Assembly: GCA_934292725.1 (NCBI GenBank)
Contig: CAKQXY010000057.1
Coordinates: 1-19,667, forward strand
DNA length: 19,667 nt
Direction: 5' to 3'
From: an uncultured Lachnospiraceae bacterium
GTDB taxonomy: Bacteria; Bacillota; Clostridia; Lachnospirales; Lachnospiraceae
The notes beneath the pieces are model-generated. The model did no database searches. It saw only the letters and a list, made by a program, of their open reading frames with translations, and was not told where the DNA came from. The number at the start of each line of letters is the position of its first letter. The stretch's first letter is position 1. Made by a program: the position numbers and the translations under genes. Shown here piece after piece: positions 6,674 through 12,914 of this stretch.

Positions 6674-9172
6674 TTAGTATGTCAGGGATCCCTTAACAGC
6701 TTCCCACTCGGTATCATCGTAATCAAAGGTATAGTATTCAATACCACCAAACTCTACCAGATCGACATACTGAGTAACAGCATAATCACCCTTCTGGGAA
6801 ACTAAAGAACCGCTGTTTCTGTAATACAGAGGTGTAGTGGTATAATAGGAAAGTAATGCATACTCAAGCTTTCCATAAATCTCTGCCTCGGTGTCATAGC
6901 TATAGTCTGCAAATGCATCCAGTGTTACAGAACCATCATCAGAGGTCAGAACGGTATTTACATCGCCATCTGCCCACAGTGCCCATGTCTGAAGCGGCTG
7001 AGTGAAGGTAGCACCGTCAACATCAATTACAACATTGATTGCGCTGGTATCAAAACCGTACTCCATCTGCTGTCCGCTTCCGTCAGAAGCATCGCAGTAG
7101 CACTCATACAGAACGGTCCATGGAGAATAAGTTGCACCACCCCATGTAGTGAAGATCATATCTGCTCCACCGGAGTAGTTGGTCTCATAGTAGTCAGCAT
7201 CAACAACCATCTTCATGGAAACCTTGCCCTCAAAGCCAGTTCCCTCACAAGCAGCCTCTAAGCAGCTATTTAAGTAGTTGAACATCTGAACATAAGTATC
7301 ATCAGACTGGTATACACGAAGCTCGATCTCTACGCTTGACTCGCCGTCGTACAGACCATCTGCAACACACTCATCGTATGCCTGCTGCATTAAGGACTGT
7401 GCATAGGTGATATCGTATCCGGTGATTGCCTCGTAAGCCTCATCCAGATCCTCATAGTCGCCGTCCTCACCCCATGTCATGCCGTACAGGTTGCACAGAG
7501 CTTCCTTTGCACCCTCGCTGTCACGATAGGTAGCGCCGGTGTATGGATCGTATACATACAGGTTGTTTAACATACCAAATCCAGCAGTACCAGCGGAGGT
7601 ATAGGATGCTGCGAAGGTATTACGGTCGATCGCATAGGAGAATGCCTTTCTGAAGTTCAGATTTGTTAAGATCTGAGTTCCTCTCTCGGTAGTCTTTGCC
7701 AGGTCAGTGTTGAAGGTCAACTTTGTGGTATAAGACTGTGGAGTATAACGGATGTAATCACTGGAGCCATATGTGGACATATCAGATGCAACAAGGCTGA
7801 CATTGTCAATCTCGCCATTTAAGAATGCCAGAAGAGCGGTGGACTGCTCTGCGATAACCTGACAGGAGATGTTGTCTGCCTGATACATTCCAGTGTGCTT
7901 TCCATCCTTGTAACCAAACCAGTTGTCGTTTCTGGTGAAGGTGATCTGCTTATCCAGTTCGAAGTAATCCAGTCTGTACGGACCAAAGGACATAGTTGTC
8001 TCTGCAGATGTACCATAGTTGGTGGTGATGCTTGCGATATCATCAGAATCCGCATCTACCTGATCACCGTTGGAGTTAAAGTAAGTCTTGCAGGACTCCC
8101 ACAGATCCTCATATACTAAGTAAGTGGAGCTTAAGTTGTACGGTACATAGTAGTCTGGAGAAGCAACCGGGCTTGTGGTAACGAATACGATCTCATAATC
8201 GCCGGTCTTGAAGATACCTACATTATCAAAGCTGTAATCAGCCTCGTAAGCCTGCATTGTTCCAACGTAATCAGCTGCGTTGTCTGCATTCGGAGCGCCT
8301 GGTGCTAAATAGGTCTCATACAGATACTTACCGGATACATAAGCCTCGTCTGCGTTCTCATCCTCAACAGCCTCATCACGAATTGGAGTCTCATCAGTGA
8401 TGGATACGTACTGAGAACCATCCTCTGCTGTTACGTTCCAGAAGGAAGTTACATCAACGTACAGCTGAGACTCATCGCCGCCGTTTGCCAGATAATCCTC
8501 AACGCTCTCGCCTAATGCGTTGAAAGAGGTCTTGCCCTGGTAAACGTAATTCTTTGCACCATAAATCTGGAAATCACCAGCGTACAGAGAATCAGCACGT
8601 CTGTTTAACATGATTGGGTCTAACAGCTGCTGATAAGAATAAATATAGCTGTCTGCATTGATCGGAGTTCCATCTTCCCAGCAAGCATCTGGATTTAAGG
8701 TAATCTTCCATGCCTTTGCAGTGTCACCCTCTTCGATGCCGTAAGAACCTACGTAATCAGAAGTAACATCAACCGGAAGCTCAGATGCCATGTCGCATCC
8801 AATAGCCCATCCGTCCTTTGTATCATTCAGGTAGAAATTGTAGAATCCACTGGTGATCTTGGATAAAACATAGCTATCCTCGTTTGTTTCCCAGTTTACA
8901 GTACCCCACTTCATGTTAGTGGTACCTGCGATGTAATCGTTGTAGGTATATACCTTCTCATCGGTATAATCCTTGCCTTCTTCACCCTTGTAAACGTTGT
9001 AGTTTAACTCTCCTGCTCCATCTTCGCCTTCCTGAGTGGTAACAGAACCTGCATAAACGGTGTTTCCGTCGGTTGTGTACTGCTGATCTTCTGTCTCATC
9101 TGCCCAGCTCATTGAACCCATAGCTAATACCATAGCTGCGGTCAGAGCGACACTTAAAGGTCTTCTCGTCAT
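6674..9172 (-). CDS. oppA: Peptide ABC transporter substrate-binding protein OppA, enlarged (SBP family 5)
   Basis: Exported oligopeptide-binding protein that delivers peptides to OppB/OppC. Residues 1-24 form a signal peptide (MTRRP, hydrophobic core, cleavage expected after SMSWA). No cysteine lies in a lipobox, so lipid anchoring is not expected, which is unusual for a Gram-positive binding protein. The body has family-5 features: WKITLNPDACWEDGTPINADSYIYSYQQLLDP near the N-terminal third, the later FTRNDNWFGYKDGKHTG, and FRKAFSYAIDRNTFA. At 832 aa it is far longer than the usual 520-600 aa and the 637-aa paralogue; the extra length is acidic and rich in Tyr, Asp and Glu. GGAGG lies about 11 nt before the ATG. 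A TTGACA-17-TAATAT promoter lies 90-115 nt upstream, so this is the first gene of operon 1. Confidence 0.92.
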   Translation of the reverse strand: MTRRPLSVALTAAMVLAMGSMSWADETEDQQYTTDGNTVYAGSVTTQEGEDGAGELNYNVYKGEEGKDYTDEKVYTYNDYIAGTTNMKWGTVNWETNEDSYVLSKITSGFYNFYLNDTKDGWAIGCDMASELPVDVTSDYVGSYGIEEGDTAKAWKITLNPDACWEDGTPINADSYIYSYQQLLDPIMLNRRADSLYAGDFQIYGAKNYVYQGKTSFNALGESVEDYLANGGDESQLYVDVTSFWNVTAEDGSQYVSITDETPIRDEAVEDENADEAYVSGKYLYETYLAPGAPNADNAADYVGTMQAYEADYSFDNVGIFKTGDYEIVFVTTSPVASPDYYVPYNLSSTYLVYEDLWESCKTYFNSNGDQVDADSDDIASITTNYGTSAETTMSFGPYRLDYFELDKQITFTRNDNWFGYKDGKHTGMYQADNISCQVIAEQSTALLAFLNGEIDNVSLVASDMSTYGSSDYIRYTPQSYTTKLTFNTDLAKTTERGTQILTNLNFRKAFSYAIDRNTFAASYTSAGTAGFGMLNNLYVYDPYTGATYRDSEGAKEALCNLYGMTWGEDGDYEDLDEAYEAITGYDITYAQSLMQQAYDECVADGLYDGESSVEIELRVYQSDDTYVQMFNYLNSCLEAACEGTGFEGKVSMKMVVDADYYETNYSGGADMIFTTWGGATYSPWTVLYECYCDASDGSGQQMEYGFDTSAINVVIDVDGATFTQPLQTWALWADGDVNTVLTSDDGSVTLDAFADYSYDTEAEIYGKLEYALLSYYTTTPLYYRNSGSLVSQKGDYAVTQYVDLVEFGGIEYYTFDYDDTEWEAVKGSLTY

Positions 9173-9260
9173 CTTTTCTTCTTCCTCCTTTTACTGATGC
9201 GAAGCATTGATGTGCAAAAGGTGCATACCCCCTAGCTTCTCAAGCCTCGTATTAAATTTT

Positions 9261-9289
9261 ATATTACTGGATACCCAAACTTTTGTCAA
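9261..9289 (-). promoter_or_regulatory. Promoter of opp operon 1
   Basis: On the minus strand a consensus TTGACA (9284-9289) and TAATAT (9261-9266) are spaced by exactly 17 nt. Transcription should start near 9254, leaving a leader of about 80 nt with GGAGG before oppA1. This is one of the best promoter matches in the window, and it lies between repeat copy A and the gene. Confidence 0.75.
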
Positions 9290-9340
9290 TGTTTTTATTG
9301 GTTTTTGCCAATATATAAGCCAGTTTTTGAGCGATTATTT

Positions 9341-9571
9341 AGGTGACCATGGGGACAGGTACAGTGGTTTGATTATTGTCCCTGGTGGCTCAAGCTTGCG
9401 AACTTTTGTTCTTTTTTTCAACTCTACTGCATTCTAATAAAGACAAAAAAAGCCTGAAAGCTCTTTTCTTGAACTTTCAGACTTTTTTACAGGGGACACA
9501 TATCGAGCCAGTAGGGACACATTTTGAGCCACCGTCCCTGTCACCACGGCTTACTTGCAGTTCTTATCAAG
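9341..9571. repeat. Repeat copy A (MITE/REP-like element) plus 24-nt hydrolase 3'-end fragment
   Basis: The element proper spans 9341-9547. It is closely similar to copies B and C. It begins AGGTGACCATGGGGACAGG and ends in CCGTCCCTGTCACCA, so the ends are imperfect inverted repeats built on GGTGAC and GGGACAGG. Internal GGGACA/TGTCCC and GGGAC/GTCCC pairs give terminal hairpins. The following 24 nt (9548-9571) are identical to those after copy C at 11318-11341, where they encode the last codons and stop of the alpha/beta hydrolase. No transposase is encoded, so the element would be non-autonomous. Confidence 0.8.
9445..9488 (-). terminator. Bidirectional intrinsic terminator inside repeat copy A
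   Basis: CTGAAAG (9454-9460) pairs with CTTTCAG (9474-9480), with a run of seven A on one side and six T on the other. It can terminate in both directions. On the minus strand it isolates the oppA1 promoter from transcription arriving from the Fic gene. Confidence 0.7.
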
Positions 9572-9582
9572 AACTTGCCAGA

Positions 9583-9782
9583 GGGACAGGTACGGTGGTT
9601 TGATTATTGTCCCTGGTGGCTCAATTTTGCAAACCTTTGTTCTTTTCCCAACTCTACTGCATTCTAATAAAGACATAAAAAAAGCCTGAAAGCTCTTTTC
9701 TTGAACTTTCAGACTTTTTACAGGGGACACATATCGAGCCAGTAGGGACACATTTTGAGCCACCGTCCCTGTCACCATGGCT
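9583..9782. repeat. Repeat copy B (MITE/REP-like element), lacking the first ~12 bases
   Basis: Same orientation and internal order as copies A and C: GGGACAGGTACGGTGG start, central terminator, two GGGACACAT segments, and a CCGTCCCTGTCACCATGG end. The outer GGTGACCATG present at the start of A and C is missing. It ends 12 nt beyond the Fic stop codon on the minus strand and supplies the likely terminator for that gene. Confidence 0.8.
9677..9719 (-). terminator. Terminator inside repeat copy B, downstream of the Fic gene
   Basis: CTGAAAG (9686-9692) pairs with CTTTCAG (9706-9712). On the minus strand the stem is followed by GGC and a long T-run, giving a good intrinsic terminator about 80 nt after the Fic stop. 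Confidence 0.7.
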
Positions 9783-9794
9783 CCCTAGGGTGAG

Positions 9795-10943
9795 TCAGTA
9801 GGTATCTTTACGAAGAATATCGAGGTATTCGGTATAAGAATATATTTTGGCTTTTCCAAATTTGTCTGTTTGCTTCAAGATTCCATAATCAACCAAAATA
9901 GAAACCACCTTCGCCACAGTGTTATATGACATGTCAAGAGTCGCAGCGGTTTTCTGAATATCAATGATCGGATTGGATTCTAAATAAGAAAACACTTTAA
10001 GAACGCTAGTACGCTGCCTCTTTGTAAGAGTGTCAAATAATTTTGTACTTTTATCATGTAGTGCAGTAAGTAGATCGATTGTATGAATTGCATCCTCCGC
10101 AGAATCTGCAAATGCCTGAAGGAAAAATGAAATCCACTGTTCATAATCACCAGTACGTCGTACCTGTGTCATACGGTCATAGTATTCGATACGGTTCATC
10201 TTAAGATAATAAGAAATATAAAGTGCCGGAGTAGACAGAATGCCTTTTTCCATTAAGAAGAGCGTAATAAGAAGTCGTCCAACACGTCCATTACCGTCAA
10301 GGAAGGGGTGCGTGGTTTCAAACTGATAGTGGATCAAAGCGGCCTGAATCAACGGGTCAAGAGGATCATCACTATTGATATATTTTTCGAGGTCGGACAT
10401 GGCTGTTAGCATATCTTCTGGATTTGGCGGAATATAACGAGCGTTTTTGAGAGTACTTCCCTGACCGCCAATCCAGTTTTGCGAATAGCGGAATTCGCCA
10501 GGATTTTTTTCCTGCCCTCGTACGCTTTCCAAAAGAACTGCATGAGTTTCTTTGATCAGACGATTGCACAAAGGCAGCGTTTTTAGCCGCTCAAGAGCAA
10601 ATTCAGTCGCGCGGATATAGTTCACAACATCGGAGACGTCCCGATTTGTGTTGTCTTCAATCAGAGGATTCAAGATATCCTCAAGAGTGCACTGTGTACC
10701 TTCAATCTGTGAGGAAAGAAGGGCTTCTTTACGGACGTACATGGAAATAAAAAGTTCCATGTTTGGTATACGGGAGGATAGTCCTTCAAGTGTTGCTATT
10801 TTTTTGTTTGCATCAATAAGTTTCGTGAGGAGCTCACCAGATACATCAATAGGAGGATTCGGTGGAAGCGGGGCTGGCCGAAAGGATTCATAAGCCATTT
10901 CGCCTGACAGATTACTCACGAATGTTCCTGCTCGGTTTGTCAT
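9795..10943 (-). CDS. Fic family protein (AMPylase-type) with N-terminal inhibitory motif and C-terminal winged helix
   Basis: 382-aa cytoplasmic protein of the Fic/DOC superfamily. The catalytic motif is complete: HPFLDGNGRVGR (212-223), matching HxFx(D/E)GNGRxxR, which in characterised members transfers AMP from ATP onto a hydroxyl side chain. An N-terminal inhibitory-helix motif SSQIEG (S77, E81, G82) fits (S/T)xxxE(G/N), so this is a self-inhibited class II Fic. The N-terminus (FRPAPLPPNPPIDVSGELL) is the typical Fic N-terminal domain. Residues 305-370 resemble a winged-helix DNA-binding domain (IDIQKTAATLDMSYNTVAKVV). The target cannot be read from sequence. ATG at 10943 has an AAAGGA site about 10 nt upstream. 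It has its own promoter and terminator and is bracketed by repeats A/B and C, suggesting acquisition as a cassette. No antitoxin-like partner gene is adjacent. Confidence 0.93.
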   Translation of the reverse strand: MTNRAGTFVSNLSGEMAYESFRPAPLPPNPPIDVSGELLTKLIDANKKIATLEGLSSRIPNMELFISMYVRKEALLSSQIEGTQCTLEDILNPLIEDNTNRDVSDVVNYIRATEFALERLKTLPLCNRLIKETHAVLLESVRGQEKNPGEFRYSQNWIGGQGSTLKNARYIPPNPEDMLTAMSDLEKYINSDDPLDPLIQAALIHYQFETTHPFLDGNGRVGRLLITLFLMEKGILSTPALYISYYLKMNRIEYYDRMTQVRRTGDYEQWISFFLQAFADSAEDAIHTIDLLTALHDKSTKLFDTLTKRQRTSVLKVFSYLESNPIIDIQKTAATLDMSYNTVAKVVSILVDYGILKQTDKFGKAKIYSYTEYLDILRKDTY

Positions 10944-10991
10944 AATTTTTTTCCTTTCCTCCGGAAAACGGAATTTGAAATTTCTAGGTCT

Positions 10992-11020
10992 ATTTTAGCA
11001 TAAAAAATTCATAAAATCAA
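10992..11020 (-). promoter_or_regulatory. Promoter of the Fic gene
   Basis: On the minus strand TTGATT (11015-11020) and TAAAAT (10992-10997) have 17 nt between them, placing the start near 10985 and a leader of about 40 nt. Three copies of the palindrome GAAATTTC surround it (10977-10984, 11046-11053, 11098-11105) and could be operator sites, though the region is AT-rich. Confidence 0.55.
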
Positions 11021-11110
11021 CTTATTATGAAAATGCAAAGCAGAAGAAATTTCAATAAAATGAATATTTATGAAAATTCTTACTGAAAATTGTCGTAGAA
11101 ATTTCAAGAA

Positions 11111-11341
11111 AGGTGACCATGGGGACAGGTACAGTGGTTTGATTAGTGTCCCTGGTGGCTCAAGTTTGCGAACTTTCGTTCTTTTTTCAGCTCTACTGCA
11201 TTCTAATAAACACACAAAAAAAGCCTGAAAGCTCTTTTCTTGAACTTTCAGACCTTTTACAGTGGACACATATCGAGCCAGTAGGGACACATTTCGAGCC
11301 ACTGTCCCTGTCACCATGGCTTACTTGCAGTTCTTATCAAG
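11111..11341. repeat. Repeat copy C (MITE/REP-like element) plus the hydrolase 3' end
   Basis: The element proper spans 11111-11317 and has the same length, ends and orientation as copy A. It starts AGGTGACCATGGGGACAGG and ends at CACCAT, then GGC and the hydrolase stop codon. The 24 nt at 11318-11341 (GGC, stop codon and last codons of the hydrolase) recur unchanged next to copy A at 9548-9571. The pair A+24 and C+24 are 231-bp direct repeats flanking the Fic gene and copy B. Confidence 0.8.
11216..11258 (-). terminator. Terminator inside repeat copy C, downstream of the hydrolase gene
   Basis: CTGAAAG (11225-11231) pairs with CTTTCAG (11245-11251). On the minus strand it is followed by a T-run. 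It lies about 65 nt after the hydrolase stop codon and is the only terminator-like stem there. Confidence 0.7.
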
Positions 11342-12367
11342 GAAATCAAGCACTGTCTTTACAAACAGTGGATCCATATCATTTGCCTGCTTTTTATCAA
11401 GGCGGGCAAACCATTTTGAAAGCACCTTTTCTGGGACACGGTTATAATACAAATCGTGAAGCATCTTTAATTCTTCCTTCTTGGCTAGATAATAAGCTGT
11501 TCCGCCCTTTGTGAAGAAAATTCCCATGTGATTACTCTTTCCCGGACGCGTCTCGGTATAGTACTCAACATTTGGATTTGTAATATGGCTTCGCTGCGCG
11601 ATAATAGAAGATCCCTCATAGCTAATCACTTCATCCTCTTTGCCATGCATAACAAGAACCGGCACGTCACAGCTATTGATGCCATCAATTGCAGACAAAT
11701 TATAATTCTTACCAAAAACAATGCGCTGATAAAGCGCAGCAAACGGAAGCAATAAATCTACCAACAATGTTGGAATGATGCGTCCTGCCGCCTCTTTTGT
11801 AATTGCCATTGGACTAGAAAAACCTGAAATTGTAATAACACCTGCAATATTATGCTTAAAATTCAGCACTGCCGCAGCTGTATAACCGCCCCAGCTATGA
11901 CCATATAAAAATACTGGAAGATTCTTTAGTGATGCAGACGCCTCAATATAACCCAAAACTGCATTCAAATCCTTCACAGCCTGATAGAAGCCCACAGATG
12001 AAGCTCCTTCACTTTCATACACGCCCGTATAATCAAATGTAAAAACCTGATAACCATCATCCAGCATATATTTAACCATGCTTAAGTTATCTTCTCCGCC
12101 GCCTGCAATTCCATGGCACACAACAACGAGACCTTTGGCAGATGCTTCTCCATATAAATATCCTGTCAGATGAGTGGAACCAGAGACGATTGTGATTTTT
12201 TTTCTCACCATTCCGCTCATGTCCTTATAGCGCAGACTGATTGCGTCATCCTCCTTCTCCTGTCTGGCGAATACCTTGTGGAAAATACCTCTCACGGTCA
12301 AAATACTGGCTGCACTTACCGCTGCCACTCCTGCAATGACTGCTTTTCCTTTTTTTGATTTTGCCAT
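11321..12367 (-). CDS. Membrane-anchored alpha/beta hydrolase (serine hydrolase)
   Basis: 348-aa serine hydrolase, probably an esterase, lipase or peptidase-like enzyme; the substrate cannot be assigned. A basic N-terminus (MAKSKKGK) and a hydrophobic stretch (9-24) predict an uncleaved anchor, so the catalytic domain would face outside. Active-site elements: oxyanion region HGIAGG (85-90), nucleophile elbow GHSWGG with S158, probable acid D245 in HGKEDEVI, and probable base H280 in SNHMG. The order and spacing fit the fold. AAAGGATGGGATTCT precedes ATG 12367, and a promoter at 12404-12432 overlaps the preceding operon's terminator, so it is a single-gene unit. Its stop codon abuts repeat copy C, and its last seven codons plus stop recur at 9551-9571 beside copy A. 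Confidence 0.9.
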   Translation of the reverse strand: MAKSKKGKAVIAGVAAVSAASILTVRGIFHKVFARQEKEDDAISLRYKDMSGMVRKKITIVSGSTHLTGYLYGEASAKGLVVVCHGIAGGGEDNLSMVKYMLDDGYQVFTFDYTGVYESEGASSVGFYQAVKDLNAVLGYIEASASLKNLPVFLYGHSWGGYTAAAVLNFKHNIAGVITISGFSSPMAITKEAAGRIIPTLLVDLLLPFAALYQRIVFGKNYNLSAIDGINSCDVPVLVMHGKEDEVISYEGSSIIAQRSHITNPNVEYYTETRPGKSNHMGIFFTKGGTAYYLAKKEELKMLHDLYYNRVPEKVLSKWFARLDKKQANDMDPLFVKTVLDFLDKNCK

Positions 12368-12403
12368 AGAATCCCATCCTTTCTCTGATATCTTTGTTCT
12401 ACA

Positions 12404-12432
12404 ATCATACCCTTATTTACGAAAAAAAGCAA
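12404..12432 (-). promoter_or_regulatory. Promoter of the hydrolase gene, overlapping the upstream terminator
   Basis: On the minus strand TTGCTT (12427-12432) and TATGAT (12404-12409) are spaced by 17 nt. The -35 lies in the descending arm and T-run of the opp operon 2 terminator. The start would be near 12397, about 30 nt before the ATG. Confidence 0.5.
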
Positions 12433-12451
12433 GGCATGTGCCCTGCTTTTT
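12422..12451 (-). terminator. Intrinsic terminator of opp operon 2
   Basis: On the minus strand AAAAAGCAGGGC, loop ACAT, then GCCTTGC followed by seven T: a stem of seven GC-rich pairs (one G-U) extended by A-T pairs. It begins about 8 nt after the stop codon of the 144-aa membrane protein, closing the operon. Confidence 0.85.
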
Positions 12452-12459
12452 GTGGCTTC

Positions 12460-12894
12460 TTAAAAGAGTGGGATCACAATCCCGGCGATCACAAGGATCA
12501 TTCCAGAAATCAAAAAGGCTGCCATCTGACATGCTGCCTTTTCAGATTCATCCAACTCCTCATACGGCACAATTTCCTCATCGAGGTAGTCTGCAATATC
12601 GCCGCCCATGCTTTGCTTTGTTTTTTTCTTTTTATTTTTCACACCAAAATTTTTTTTCGCTGTATCAATAGGTGTTAATCCATCCAGATGCAGATAGGAA
12701 AACCATGCACCAGCCATTAAAATAATTCCAACTGCCCCCAGTCCAAAGCCAAGCCTTGAAACTCCAATCCGCTCTACGTTCACGTATTTATCCCATAGCA
12801 AGACGATCACCAGACCGATTAGGGTTCTGGTGATCGTTTTTGTCACAATGGGGCGAATCATATAGCGGTGATACTGTTTTTTCAACCATCTCAT
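12460..12894 (-). CDS. Small three-helix membrane protein, last gene of opp operon 2
   Basis: 144-aa protein of unknown function. Hydrophobic helices lie at about 22-35, 45-66 and 121-142. Between helices 2 and 3 is a charged loop with a lysine block (KNKKKKTKQ, 86-94) followed by an acidic stretch (DYLDEEIVPYEELDESEK). It has the same position and architecture as the 135-aa DUF3899-like protein ending operon 1, with short resemblance in helix 2 (LGFGLGAVGIILMAGAW against DGFSMGGLLVLCVGGLVW). The two may be divergent members of one family, but identity is low and this is not proven. It begins 20 nt after oppF2. The ribosome site is weak (AGAGG is about 14 nt away), so coupling to oppF2 is likely. 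An operon terminator follows directly. Confidence 0.75.
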   Translation of the reverse strand: MRWLKKQYHRYMIRPIVTKTITRTLIGLVIVLLWDKYVNVERIGVSRLGFGLGAVGIILMAGAWFSYLHLDGLTPIDTAKKNFGVKNKKKKTKQSMGGDIADYLDEEIVPYEELDESEKAACQMAAFLISGMILVIAGIVIPLF

Positions 12895-12914
12895 GCTCTT
12901 CTCACGCCTCTTCT

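Noticed and set aside
9082..9172. Twin-arginine (Tat) export of OppA1 because of MTRRPLS.
   Set aside because: The motif lacks the full S-R-R-x-F-L-K pattern and family-5 binding proteins normally use Sec.
9551..9778. A 75-aa minus-strand reading frame inside repeat copy B, with a close relative at 11009-11317 in copy C.
   Set aside because: The similarity reflects the DNA repeat itself. The frame runs through hairpins and a terminator, has no ribosome site and ends in the copied hydrolase C-terminus.
9341..9782. Tandem repeats A and B considered as a CRISPR array.
   Set aside because: Units are about 200 bp with a 35-nt gap and internal hairpins; there are no short regular repeats or spacers and no cas genes.
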